The notes beneath the pieces were generated by a model that searched no databases, was not told where the DNA came from, and saw only the letters and a program-made list of their open reading frames with translations. From Rhinopithecus roxellana (Eukaryota; Chordata; Mammalia; Primates; Cercopithecidae): a stretch of 64,000 bases of DNA. The translations under genes were made by a program, and so were the position numbers. The stretch covers positions 91,876,297 to 91,940,296 of the forward strand of contig NC_044566.1 in the NCBI RefSeq assembly GCF_007565055.1, given 5' to 3'. Shown in pieces: positions 36,166 through 48,739 of the stretch (positions are counted from its first letter, which is position 1; each line of letters opens with the position of its first letter).

Positions 36166-36476
36166 GGCTGGGCATGGTGGCTCATGCCTGTAATCCCAAA
36201 ACTTTGGGAGGCCAAGGTAGGCGGATTGCTTGAACCCAGGAGTGTGAGATCAGCCTGGACAACGTGGCGACACCCTGTCTCTACTAAAAATACAAAAAAT
36301 TAGCCTAGCTGGACATGGTGGTACATACCTGTAGTCACAGCTACTTAGGTGGCTGAGGTGAAAGGATTGCTTGAGCCCAGGAGATCAAGGCTTCAGTGAA
36401 CTCTGATCATACCATTACATTTCAGCCTGGGCAACAGAGTGAGACCCTGTCTCAAATAACAGCAACAGCCACAACA
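36166..36476 (+). mobile_element. Alu, older, at the L1 3' end
   Basis: It starts GGCTGGGCATGGTGGCTCATG and ends CAAATAACAGCAACAGCCAC. The duplication AAATGATTAAGAT before and AAATGATCAAGAT after (36478 onward) supports insertion into the L1 tail. Confidence 0.92.
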
Positions 36477-37387
36477 AAAATGATCAAGATAGCAAAATGT
36501 ATGTTATACGTTTTTTGCCACAATTAATTTCTTTAAAACTGGTCACCATATTAATAATAAGGAGGTGGTTAGTGATGGCAATAAGAGCAAGCTCAGGGCC
36601 TTTGATGATACAGAGCTGGGTTGCAGAGGACAGGGAATCAATGACGGGTAAGGAAGTGAAGGTGGATCACCAATCTTTTCCTCAAACTCCTCATACTGTT
36701 TCCAGATAGACCACCTGGTTGCTGACTGATTCTTAATTTTGTTAGATATGTTAACACCATTTGCTACAGTGCTACCCAACCTTTTCCCATTGTGATATGT
36801 ATAGAGAATATTTGTACAACACAGTGAAGTCAATAGGTAGGGAGCACAAGCAGCTGGAAATATCAGATATCAAGGATGCCTGCTGCTCCAGGGAACAGCT
36901 GCCCAGGAGCTAGAGGACCATACCCCTGAAGAACCTATAAATAAGTAGTGGCTGAGAGTTGGAAAACTCTGCATTTCACTCAAACCTGTTGATGCCGCCT
37001 AACTCCACGTGAAGCCATTCTTTCAATCTTTTGGTCAGAGATGACTCTTTTGATGTCAGTTTATTATTGCCCATAACTTTCCATGATGTAAATCTCAAAA
37101 GATAAAGAGCATTTGATCTGCTATTTCTGAAATAGCTACTTACTTTTATAATAAATCTTTACTTTTATAATAAATGTTAGGCTTACTTTTTGTAATAAAT
37201 TCTCTGTCACACTAAGACATGAACAGCAATAAAATTGGTTTGAAGAAATGAAATGGCTAAGACTGAGAACAGTTTAGATCAAGGTTTAAGCCGAGAAGTC
37301 ACAACAGAGGCTCAAAAGTTGGGAATATCAATTATCAGCATAAAAACAACAGCCTAGGAATCTAGAAGTCAATCAAAAAGTGGAAAT

Positions 37388-37618
37388 ATGGGAGGCCAAT
37401 GTGGGAGGATCACTTGAGCCTAGAAATTGGAGACCAACCTGGGCAATACAGTGAGACCCCATCTCTACAAAAAAAATAAAAACTATTGCAGTGTGGTGGT
37501 CCATGGCCTGTGGTCCCAGCTGCTTGTGAGGCTGAGGTAGGGAGGTCAAGGCTGCCGTGAGCTGTGATTGTGCCGCTGCATTCCAGCCTGGGCAACAGAG
37601 AAAGACCCTGTCCTCCCC
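37388..37618 (+). mobile_element. Alu, old (AluJ-like), 5'-truncated
   Basis: It begins inside the left arm at GGGAGGCCAATGTGGGAGG and runs to GGGCAACAGAGAAAGACCCTG. Strongly diverged. Confidence 0.85.
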
Positions 37619-37744
37619 AAACCCCCCCAAAAAAGATAAAGATAGAAACAGTCAACTGGATTTTTACGGTCAAATAAGTAAAAGTGGGAGATTCAGAAGT
37701 CAGTTCAAAACAGGAGAAGTACCTGTTAGAATTGATGTCCTCCT

Positions 37745-38215
37745 GACATGAATGGAATTGTGTCCCTCAAATAGATACATGGAAGTCCTACCCCTCAGTC
37801 CCTGTGAATGTAACTTGATTGGAAATAGGGTCTTTGTAGATGCAATCAAGTTAAGATGAGGTCATTAGGGTGGACCCTAGTCCAATATGACTGGTGTCTC
37901 ATAAAAAGAGAAGAGACGCAGACACAGACACATAGGGAGAGCACTGTGTGATGATGGAGCAACAGACCAGAGTGATGTGGTCCACAAGGAACACTCAGGA
38001 TTGCTGGGTCCATCACCAAGATCCATCACCAGCAGTTGGAAAAGCCCCGTGGAGTAGACACCCCTCAGAACCTCCAGAATGAACTTGTCTTTCTGACACC
38101 TTGATCTCAGACTTCCAGCCCCCAGAAATGTGAGACAATACATTTCTATTGTTTTGAGCCACCCAGTTTTTTGGAACTTTGTGGCAGCGGCCCTAGACAA
38201 CTAACACACCTCCAG
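37745..38215 (+). mobile_element. Solo LTR remnant, MaLR/MLT1-like
   Basis: It shares the ordered motifs of the 20.7 kb element: GGAAATAGGGTCTTTGTAGATG, AAGTTAAGATGAGGTCATTAGG, CCAATATGACTGGTGTC, CTTCCAGCCCCCAGAAATGTG and GGCCCTAGACAACTAACAC. Confidence 0.7.
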
Positions 38216-38746
38216 AGCCTTGTTCTCTGGACTCAAGAAGAAACGATGCCTTCTAAAGCTGGCAAGTAGCCTGGCTGAGAGCGTGGGGCAGCAGGGAACA
38301 ATGGACATACCCTTGGAATCCTGTGCCAGCCTGCACCACCCTGGAGCAGCTTTCTCAGCAGATGGAGTTATTTTATTCTGCCTTTCTTTGATTATAGGAA
38401 TCAAACCCCATCATCGTAAAATTTTATAGACTTGAGACTTTCTTAGAGGAAAGGTTTCTGTAAGCCCTTCCAACGTTTCATTTCATGTATGATTAACCCA
38501 AACCAGAGGGACATTGTTTTAGAGACCTTTTCTTTGCCTCATCCACAGATGCTCAGGACTGTTTTGTTAGCATGATCTCTCTCACCATGGAACAAACATG
38601 AAACTACACACCTAAGATTGTCCACTCGAGTTCACATTGGTGGGTTGTCGGTTGTATCATTCTTTAATTGTGCTAATTCAGAATTATTTTCATTCCAGTT
38701 TCCACAGCACTCTGCAAGGTAACCCTTCAATTAAAAAAAAAAAATA

Positions 38747-39030
38747 GGCCAGGCACAGTGGCTCACGCCTGTAATCCCAGCACTTTGGGAGGCCAAGGCA
38801 GGTGGATCACCTGTGGTCAGGAGTTTGAGACTAGCCTGGCCAACATGGTGAAACCCTGTCTCTACTAAAAATACAAAAAATTAGCCGGGTGGCATACGCC
38901 TTTATGTAGTCCCAGCGACTCGGGAGACTGAAGCAGGAGAATCACTTGAACCCAGGAGGCAGAGGTTGCAGTGAGTTGAGATCGTGTCTGCAAATCTCCA
39001 TCTCAATAAGAGTGAAACTCCATCTCAAAT
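38747..39030 (+). mobile_element. Alu, with rearranged 3' end
   Basis: It starts GGCCAGGCACAGTGGCTCAC. The right arm is shortened: GAGATCGTGTCTGC jumps to AAATCTCCATCTCAATAAGAGTGAAACTCC, so the usual ACTCCAGCCTGG segment is missing and the CTCCATCTCAA motif is duplicated. Confidence 0.88.
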
Positions 39031-39574
39031 AAAATATAGTGGGATTTGGAGGGGAAATGTGCCCAAACTGGAGAGAAGCTCACACTTCAACTCCAACTGA
39101 ACACCGCCCACTGCTTAACTATAAGGATACTATTTTATTTTGTTTCCTTTAATCAAGAGAACAAAATTGTTAAGAAGCATGAGTTTACTGCACTGTACTG
39201 TTAAAAACAGCAAGGATGATCATGAAGAGCAACCTCACAGCACTTTTTCTTTCATATCCTGTCACAGGCAATGGGAAACTAGGTTGCAGTGGTTCTGAGA
39301 TAAAAGCATGACAATTAGTTTTCAGTTTTATGCAGCGCCTGTCAGTTGTTGAATTACAAAAAGGCTTTCTTATAGTTGTGTTAAGATTTGTTGTGAGGAG
39401 TTAGAAAGCAAGGTTTACCCTGTGTGGACCTACACATTAAATAGGAATGTGCTGGAGCTGGAGTCACTGCCCTGATTCCTTTTGGACTCAAGTTTCACAC
39501 AGTCCATTTGGATCTTTTTTCAAGAAATTCATGTACTTTTCCATTCTCCTGGAAGCATCCTCACCATCTGCTTT

Positions 39575-40700
39575 ATCATCCATTCTTCAAATATTTGAGT
39601 CCCTACCATGTGTACAAGGCTAGGCCAGGTACAATAATAAATAAGTTCTTTGCTCCCATGGAGACTTCTGGTCTAATAGGGGAGTTGGATGTAAATCAAG
39701 TAATTAAAATAATTCCTAACTATGTAAAGATTGAGATGAGCTTTCTTCAGAAAATAACATCATTTAAGGAGAGACATTCGTAGAAGACCTTGACACAAAT
39801 GGTGGTCAAGGGTGAGGATGAAGAAAGTTACAGGAGAGCTAAGTTTTGCAAGATGAACCTTGTGGACTTCACAGAGGTGTGGTGGGTCAGGGGAGGGGAG
39901 CACAGCTCCAGGGAGAAGGGAAAGCCTGTGTGCACCCAGAATACAGGAAGACCAGGGTGGAGTGGTACATAGTAAGTGTGGAAAAGTCAGCAGGGCATGA
40001 ACCATTCAGTGCCTTGAGAAACACAGTAAAGACATTTACCTTTTTTTTTTAGACAGAGTCTCGCTCAGTCACCAAGGCTGGAGTGCAGCGGCATAATCTT
40101 GGCTCACTGTAACCTCTACCTCCCAGGTACAAGCGATTCTCCTGCCTCAGCCTCCCGAGTAGCTAGGATTACAGGCGTGCACCACCACTCCTGGCTAATT
40201 TTTATATTTTTAGTAGAGACGGGGTTTCACCATGTTGGCCAGGCTGGTCTTGAACTCCTGACCTCAGGTGAACCACCTGCCTTGGCCTCCCAAAGTGCTG
40301 GGATTCCAGGCATGAGCCACTGCGCCAGCCGAGATATTTACCTTTAATGTTTACCTTTGACCTGAGCCACTGAAAGCTTATAAGATGGGAGGCAGTGGTG
40401 AACCTGAGAGCTATTTGGAAAATATAATCAAGAGGGACTTGGTGATAGGTTGGATTTAAAGGCATGAATGAGAGAGTCTCAAAGATGACTCCTGGTGGTT
40501 TCAGATTTCTACTAACTGAGTCAAGAAACACTAGCATACAATCGTATTTGGGGGAAAAGTTCATCAACTCAGCCTTGGGCATGTTGGTGAATCTTTCAAG
40601 ATGTCTAAGCAGAGATACCTAATAGTTGTGTATAGGTCTGGAGTTCAGGGGAGAAGAATGGCTGCCCAGAGATATAAATGTGGAAGTTCAATGTAATTCT
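39575..40700 (+). repeat. L2 remnants, split by an Alu
   Basis: The left side has TCAAATATTTGAGTCCCTACCATGTGTACAAGG and CTCCCATGGAGACTTCTGGTCTAATAGG. The right side has AGATGACTCCTGGTGGTTTC, GGTCTGGAGTTCAGGGGAGAAG and AGATATAAATGTGGAAGTTC. All follow L2 in sense. An Alu sits at 40041-40330. Confidence 0.65.
40041..40330 (-). mobile_element. Alu, antisense, AluS-like
   Basis: T-run, AGACAGAGTCTCGCTCAGTC, both arms, ending ACTGCGCCAGCC. The flanks GACATTTACCTTT and GATATTTACCTTT give the target-site duplication. Confidence 0.93.
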
Positions 40701-41699
40701 TAATTATTTATTCAGGTGCTGTTCTAGACATGTGGGGTAGGTCAGTGAACAGAATAGACAAAAATGACTGCCTCCTTTGAGCTTCAGTTCTAGTAAAGTT
40801 CTCCATATTTTCATAATACTGGAAGGTATAAATCTGGATGAGGTTGAATAGGGTGGGAAGAAAAAAGATACTGGAGCCTTGAGGAAGAACAACATTTAAT
40901 AACTGCTGGTATTTGCCTTTATGGTAACTCAATCTGTCTCTGTTTCCCTCCTTGTGTATTTTCACTTTCAGTTTCATTGCAAATAGTAAACATTTTCTGT
41001 GTCTCAAGTTCAAAACTCCCAACAAGAACAGATCTGATTGATCCAGCTAATCAATATGATTCCTTTTAGGCAGGAATTTCATCTCTAATTGCCTCGCAGT
41101 GCTGGCCGGTCTTAGAGAAAGTCCCTCTCTTTGGCCCGGTTTCTGGCTCAACCAGCTTTGACAAGGGTGATGGGTGACTTTGTAGCGCTTTAGAGCTGAA
41201 TTAAAGAAAACACAAGATGAGGATAGGACATTTTTGTGGTGCCAGAAAATAAAGAAGAGCTAAAAAGGAAAAAAAAAGAAAAAAGAAACGAACAAAATAG
41301 ATAGAAGTATGTCTGAAGACGAGAGAAGCCGACTGAAAGAGCCCCTAGTGGCCAAAGCAGGAAGATTTTGAGCAATGAAATGAATAAGGACAGTACTGGG
41401 TTATGACCCAAAGAATACAATAAATAGTCACAAATACATATTTATATAAATACATGATTGAATACATAAATAAAGGAGAAGGGACAACTGATTCTCATAG
41501 AATAATTCCAAGTAATAAACATAGAGAAATAGAAATAATAGAATAATAAATGAAGAAAACAGAAAATGGCCATTAGGACACCATTGTAATTGCCACAGGC
41601 AAGAGTTAATGAATACCAAAATTAGTATGTGAAACTTGAAGGAGAAATAGAACATTTGCGTGGCCTCCAAGTGTCCTCTCCACATCTTTTTTAAATTAT

Positions 41700-42360
41700 C
41701 GTAGCAGCTTTAATATCTGCCCGCAAATTCTTTGATACTCCTCTTTCCTAAGAGATAAAGCTTTAATTCTTCTAAGTATCAGCTGAAGTCAGTGACTTGC
41801 TTCAAGCCAATGGAGTAGGAAAAGAGAAACACTGAATGTAACTTTATAATGCAGCAACCTGGCAGGCATCACCTTACCCAAGTAAGGACAGTTAACCTCA
41901 ATGTCATGTACACCCTGATATGATGAGAAGGGCAGATCATCTCCATGATATTTGTCCCAAAAATGTATAACCTCAGTCTAATCATGAGAAAACTTCAGAC
42001 AACCCAAAACTGGGGGACACCCTGCAAATTACCTGACCGGTACTCCTCGAAACCATCAAGGTCACTCACAACAAGAAGAATTAGAGGAATTGTCACAGCC
42101 AAGATGTGACAATGAAATGCAATGTGGTTTCCAGGATGAGCTCCTGGATCAGATGAAAGTCATTCATGCAAAAACCTGGGAATTTCCAATGAGCTCTTTA
42201 GTTAAAAGTATTTGATCAAGGTTAATTTTGTAGTTTTGATAAATGTTCTATGGTATATAACATGCTCGATCAAGGGATACAGGAACTCTCTGTACTATCT
42301 TTGCGACTCTCATGTAAGTTTTAAATTACTTCAAAATAGTGTTGTTGTAAATAGGATGAG
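41700..42360 (+). mobile_element. Old L1 (L1M) 3'-end remnant
   Basis: It contains GAGAAAACTTCAGACAACCCAAAACTGGGGGAC and CAGGAACTCTCTGTACTATCTTTGC followed by TAAATTACTTCAAAATA, typical of mammalian-wide L1M 3' ends. Strongly diverged. Confidence 0.55.
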
Positions 42361-42919
42361 AATTTTTTATGGTAAGCTATAATAATGCAACATATAAATT
42401 AGCTCCTGTGTTGCCTTGTTCAAAGATACCTACATCTATGTAGCTTTATGCCATGAATATGTTGTATCAAGTTTACACTTTATTATGCTTTTTTGATCTC
42501 AAAAAGCTGGGAACACACACTTTATCAAGAGCCACATGTGATTTTTGTGATTTTGTTTCTAGTAGAAAATCTGATGTAACTTGTCATTAGTCCTCTTTCA
42601 TCTTTGCCAGTAATATAACTCGTCTGAAATTGGAAGACTTGCTTGTGCTGGATAATATAGATGATTCCATATTGTAAAGGCTCTAAGAAAAGAATAATAG
42701 AATGAGGAGAAATATTACAAATGGTCCTCTTCTGCCTGTTGATGGGACTCTGTTAGTGTTGATTTCTTGTTCTCATCTCATCACCACTGGATTGTCATTG
42801 TATCGTATGTACAACGTGAGGCCATAGGGCTACAGAGAGTTCTGCCCTTAATTAAAAATGCGTCATGCTAGTAGGGGAAAAGCACACATAATTAGAAAGT
42901 TATAGTGCAAACCCCTGAG

Positions 42920-42981
42920 CAAGGTGCACAGAGGAAGATGTGACTAAATACAAGGTGCACAGAGGAAGATGTGCCTAATTT
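42920..42981 (+). repeat. Tandem duplication, 2 x 31 bp
   Basis: CAAGGTGCACAGAGGAAGAT starts at 42920 and again at 42951. The second copy diverges in its last bases. Confidence 0.85.
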
Positions 42982-43149
42982 GGCTTAGAGGCAGGTCCTG
43001 GAGGATGTGTCTAAAAATGAAGCATACAATTTTCTTAGGAAAGTGAGAGAAAATATCCCATATAAGAGGAAAAACAGGCACAAGATTCAGAAGTAAAAGT
43101 GTACCACTTGCTTGAAAATGTTTGGATGTGGCAGTATACAACAGTTTTA

Positions 43150-43365
43150 GAAGCTCAAGCTCTGGAATCCAGAAGTCCAGTTCTGTGTGACTTCAGGCAG
43201 CTGATTGAAGCTCCATGGGCCTGTTTCCTCATCAATGACCTTGCATAACATGGAGCTAATTATGGTACCAACATCAGGGAGCTAATTTTTAGGGTTAAAT
43301 AATATTAGCATAAAGTGCTCAGCATCATATCCAGCATGCGTGTTTACTGCTTCACCTACCAGTTG
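43150..43365 (+). repeat. MIR remnant
   Basis: CTCTGGAATCCAGAAGTCCAG, TGTGACTTCAGGCAGCTG, GGCCTGTTTCCTCATC and GTTAAATAATATTAGCATAAAGTGCTCAGC follow MIR sense order. Confidence 0.78.
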
Positions 43366-44375
43366 TTATTCTGAGAAATATTCCTGGAGAAGATGGTTTT
43401 AGAGGGATTTACAAGAGTTAAATAAGTGTATTGCAGGCATGGGAAACAGTATCTTCATGTGACATCCCTGTGTCAGGGGGGCACAAACCTACGGGTTAGA
43501 GCACAGAGGGCAAAGCACTGGAAGGCCCACTTATGCCATGCTAAGAAGATTAGAATTTCTTCTATACATAATTGATAGTCTTTACATTACTTTAAGGACC
43601 AGAGGGACATAAAGGTATTTCTTTTCTAGATGTTCTAAAAGATTGGTTTAAAGGGACAAGACTAAGACAGAAAGCCAGTTAGGAAAGTTTCAGGAGTCTC
43701 TATGAGATGAAATTTGGATGACCGAGTGACCACTGGGTTCAGCAAAATAGGAAGTGTGCTGACTTTGCCAAGAGGAGCCTCAGTGAGGCAGGGGGACGCC
43801 TGAGACAGGAGAGGATGGAAGAGGGGTGGGAAGTGACATATTGGTGGTGTACGCATCTCTTTGAAGAAGCAAGCTTAAATAGCGAAGGAGGCATGATCAC
43901 GAGAAATGGTTTAACTGCCTATTTTCATTTTCGTTTTTACAACCAAGAGGCTTGAGAAAACAATCCAATCAACATAGCAAAGGAGAAGAAATTGGGGAGA
44001 GAGGGAGAGGTTGAGTGGTCTCAGATTAGCCAGAGGAGAGGGACTCAAGAGCACGTACGTGTCGCCCCATTCATATGGGTGAAGTCATCCTCCTGTAGAG
44101 CAAGCAGTCACTGTGGCATGGTGATAGCTTTGGTTTGTATGGCACATTTCCCTTGAGTAATTCAAATTACAGGCATATTGTTAGCTCACTTATACATCTG
44201 GCATTTATATAAAAGACTAAAGATCTCATTTTTTGAGAACACTGAAATCCAAAGGGGTGAAGAGATTATAAAACCCTCCAAAAGTTTAAATCCATGTCTT
44301 CTTACTTTTTTACTGTTTTTACTTATGTTATCTCTGATGTTTTATAAATTTAAAAAAAGAAAAATTACATGGGAA

Positions 44376-44494
44376 TGTATGTGTGTGTGTGTATGTGTGT
44401 GTGTGTATGTCTGTGTGTGTGTATGTATGTGTGTATGTGTGTGTGTGTATGTCTGTGTGTGTGTATGTATGTGTGTGTATGTGTGTGTGTGTAT
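44376..44494. repeat. (TG)n compound microsatellite with 42-bp higher-order repeat
   Basis: TG runs are interrupted by TATG and a CTG unit. The interruption TATGTCTGTG recurs 42 bp apart (C at 44411 and 44453), so a whole block was duplicated. Confidence 0.88.
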
Positions 44495-44499
44495 CCTGA

Positions 44500-47050
44500 A
44501 TTCCCTTTGGTATGACATTTTTCCCTAGCACTTATGAATAATCATCTCATAATAAGAACCAAGTATCTAGTTTACATGAAACTCTAATATAATTTCATCT
44601 GAAGTGGAGCAAAAAGATACATACTTTTTTATCATACTGAGCATGTTTCTATGACTCAGTAAATTCTCTAATGGGAACAACTGTGTCTCAGTTGAATAAC
44701 AAAGGAGAGATACAATATAAAATAGAGATATTTGGGACCTAGAAGAGTAAACCTACAAAATCAATCTGTATTTATCACCAATGTCTCTAAGAAATTATTA
44801 GTGATATTAACGGGACATTAAGGGACAATAATGTGAGCAAAATGTGTTCATTCAGCATAATTAGGTATTCCAGTTTTTGAATAGATTTTTTTTCTTTTAC
44901 TAGTTTATTAGAGTTGTTGGTTAGCTTAGCCTTGCTGTAAATAATTATGTTGTTGCACAAAGTAACCTTCTGAAGGACATTTAAAGCTTGTAAGATCTTA
45001 AGGGTTGTGATAACAGCATGAAAGTAAACATTTTTTGCACATTTTAGGGATCTCATAGATGGCGTAAATGCAACAGTCTGTTGTAAGTGCTCTGCTGAGC
45101 TCCCAAACCAGTAAGCACAAACAGCCACTTAATTGCCCAGTGTACCCGCTCCTCTGAAAACAGAGCTTCTCTTCACACTTACTTCAGGGGCATACTGCTT
45201 AGACGAATGAGTAACCAGCCAGGATACAGCACATGCAATTAATCAGCTAATGTTATGAGCATTTTGGGTGTCAGCTGTCACATAAAAATTTAGCTTTTAT
45301 GGCCCATAAGCTAACCAAGAAATGAGCCCTCCAATCTATATCTGTGACTTCAGTTGATGTGCCTAAATAATTGAAACCCCACTTTGACCTTGAACATACT
45401 GGATGTATTAAATATTTTTGTAAAAGGGGGCAAATTAGTAACTTAAACATGTTTTTAAATGAAACATTTGAAAAGTGTACAGTATCACTGTCTTCTACGC
45501 ACTAATTTGAGTTGGTTGCCTGTTGTCCACAGCAGAAAAGACAATGCCCACCCACCTGAATAAATTCTTTATTGGATTTCACAGGCCAGTGAGGGATATT
45601 CTTTATATTTATATATTAAGGTTTTATAATTACACAGAGATATTATTAAAAACCAACATGCGTGATCATTATTCCAGATACCCCATCTGTTTTGACTGTG
45701 TAATTTGGGTTGTAAAATCACACATACAAATTAGCAAGAGAAACTCCCTTGGAAAAATAATAGTTTACGCCTTAGGAAGACGCTATGTTCTGAATTGCTA
45801 TGTCATATATATAGATCCAGAAAAAACAGCCAAAGCCAATTGTGTAAAGAAGCAAAGAGAATTCAGCCTTAATTTATTCACATAACAAAGAGGAGGAACT
45901 CCTTTCCTTTCTCCTGATTGAAGATAATGTGGTTATTTTTCCTATATTGAACAACCACAAAATATTCTACAGTTACGTCAACTCACAAATCTACGCACAG
46001 TTTTCAAACTAACACGGACTAGATTTCAAAATGAGAATCTCCCAAGTCTGAATGTTTTTAAAATTGTTTTCTTTTGGGAAATCATACAAAAAAAATTACA
46101 AAAATTTTGATTTAAGGTAATTCTTCAATTCAGCTATTCCTCACAGCAATCAGAAAGGAACTGAAATTGAATAATGTTTGAATATTTTAACAGAAGAAAG
46201 CACAGGCTGAAATAGGGAAGATTTAAGCGATGAGGCAGAACACAGTATGTGTCATGCAGAGCAATTACACCCGAAGTCTCTTGAGAAGCCAGGGGAAGCA
46301 GAGGCTTTCAGCCGCCCAATGTATAATGATATCTCAGCCAGGCAGATGCTGAGGCGTAGAATAGCACTGAGCTTAGATGACTTCTAGTCTTAAAGCTCAA
46401 GGTTTGAAGTTTGTTTCTTTGATTCTAGTTTCATTCTTGCACATGTGCTTTTCTTTACCATGTGAATGTGTGACAAAGCTATCATTTGATCTCTCGGTTG
46501 CAGTCAGACTTCATGCTCAGCTGAGGTCATTATAAACTGCCTTTGTACTGTTCTTTACATTAGATTTTTCAATATGAAAAATAAAATCCCAGGATTCTCT
46601 ACACTGTGTTCTTTCCCTTCAAGAATCATGATCTTTAAAACACTTTTGAAATGGACATTTACAATTATAATTACTTTATGTTAAAAGATCTTCTTTTCTT
46701 GGTATAGTATAATGATCTTAAAAATTCATATCCACTTCTTATAATCTATATTATTCATTCATTTGCATCAAAGTAAATTTAATCTTGGAAAATCTTTGCT
46801 TAAATGCAAAAAAAAGGGAAAGAATTTGCATAAAAGGTAGAATACCATTTCATTACGTTTTAAAGAAGCTTAATAGTGGCTTCAAAGTAATGTGTAATAC
46901 TTTATTTGTCATGGTCACCTCATCCCCCACCACCAGCACATACCTTGTCTACTCCCATCTTACTCTTTCTTCCTTTTTCTCTGTCTGTAGTTTGGTCAAA
47001 ATCATGGGTTGGGAAAGAAGTCAGAGTTTATGGTGATTGATAGTGCCGAA
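44500..47050. other. Repeat-poor intronic stretch
   Basis: No Alu, LTR or young L1 is recognised. It includes a 120-codon open frame (45523-45885, starting MSTAEKTMPTHLN) that matches nothing I know. The segment at about 45180-45420 has homeodomain-like and nuclear-receptor-like words and is a candidate conserved element, untested. Confidence 0.45.
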
Positions 47051-47600
47051 GTAAGAATTGAATAATTTTGCTTAACTGCATCATCTTCCCTTTTAAAAAA
47101 CTTTTAACTGAACTACAATATACATGTAGAAAGACGTATTTTATACATTTTTGCAAACTGAACACACCCAGAACCCTGCTCAGGAGATATTGACTGTGCC
47201 TTAGAAGCCCCTTTCCATACTCCCTCCCTTTCCCCTCCACCCCCACCCAGGACAACCACTCTGCAGACACCCGGCAGCACATGTCAGTGTCACCTGCTGG
47301 TTTAACTTCATCTGCATGGAATCATTCAGTATGTACTCTGTTATTGTGTCTGGCTTCCTTCACTCACTGTTATGTTGTGAAATCCACATTCTTGCATTGA
47401 GATGTAGTTAACTCATTCAAATATTTAAATAAATCCAAATGTATTTTTCCATTCAACTGCTAGTGGGCATTTGGACAGTTCACATTTTGGGACTCTAACA
47501 ACTGGCACTGCTGTGGCCAAGGGAGGGCTTGTGCCTTATGGGTGTGCACTCATTTCTTGCAGGCACGCACCTAGGAGAGGACCTACAGGGCTGCTGGATG
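47050..47600 (-). mobile_element. Old L1 (L1M) 3' region remnant, antisense
   Basis: AACTGAACACACCCAGAACC, CATGGAATCATTCAGTATGTACTCTG and GGGCATTTGGACAGTTCACATTTTGG are typical antisense L1M phrases. Strongly diverged. Confidence 0.55.
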
Positions 47601-48156
47601 TACCTGTACTCATTTTTAGTTGCTGCTGCTTCTCTCTCAATAACAGCAAAGAGTGCATAGGAACTGCCATCCAGAAAGAGAACATTTCCTTGCTTTTAGG
47701 AGGTTTGATTCAGTGCCTCAGCCGTGAGATTTGAAATACCCTTCAAGCAGCCACTCATCTTCCTCTATGTTGACTGGCCCTTATGCGCATCTGTAGAGCA
47801 ATGATGCCAGGTTTGCACAATTGTAAAGAACCCTCTGAGTCTCCAAAAAGAGCTTTGATCTGTTCTTTGTAGTTTCACAGTGCAATGACCAAGTGGTGCT
47901 GAGTTCTAATTCATTTATTTACAGAGTTCTATTTCTGCTCCCTAGAATGTACTAGAGAAGTAAATTTAAAATGGTATCTTGTTCCTAAGAAGCATACAAG
48001 CTTTGGGGAGTGTAAATATCTCTAATACCAATTAGAATGGGGGTGAAACCCATTTTTAAAACATGTAAACAAGGTGACTGTTGGTATCCTACATGTTAAT
48101 ATATTCAAGGATATTTGATAAAATATATCTTGCCATTTCCCTGACATGTCCCTTTA

Positions 48157-48159
<3 letters not shown>

Positions 48160-48191
<32 letters not shown>

Positions 48192-48472
48192 AGATGGAGT
48201 CTCGCTATGTCCCCCAGGCTAGAGTGCAGTGGCGCAATCTCGGCTCACTGCAAGCTCCCCCTCCCGGGTTCACACCATTCTCCTGCCTCAGCCTCCCAAG
48301 TAGCTGGGACTACAGACACCCACCACCACACCTGGCTAACTTTTTTGTATTTTTAGTAGAGACGGGGTTTCACCGTGTTAGCCAGGATGTTCTCGATATC
48401 CTGACCTTGTGATCTGCCCGCCTCGGCCTCCCAAAGTGCTGGGATTATAGGCATGATCCACCATGCCCAGCC
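48160..48472 (-). mobile_element. Alu, AluY-like, antisense
   Basis: A run of about 31 T, then GAGATGGAGTCTCGCTATGTC and a full dimer ending CACCATGCCCAGCC. It has AluY-type CTCGATATCCTGACCTTGTG. Confidence 0.93.
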
Positions 48473-48739
48473 TACAAAATGTCTATATCTGTACTTTGTC
48501 TAAGCCTTCATTAGTTTGTTAATGACAGATGCCGTTCAGGTTAAACAACACATGAGTCTAATTTTATTCTCTTCTGTGAATCTAAGGACACATATACTCC
48601 ACACCAACAAATTTATTCAGTCGATCAATAGATATTTTATGTTTATCTCTCTACACTTCAGGATATATCTAAAATCTGTTATTTCCCATTCGTCTGCTGG
48701 AGAGTTTAGTTTAGAGTTGAGTTCCACCACCTGATCAAC

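Noticed and set aside
44178..44528. 116-codon ORF with long Val/Cys repeats
   Set aside because: It is a translation of the TG microsatellite.
48081..48412. Two overlapping ORFs of about 90 codons
   Set aside because: Both are Alu-derived.
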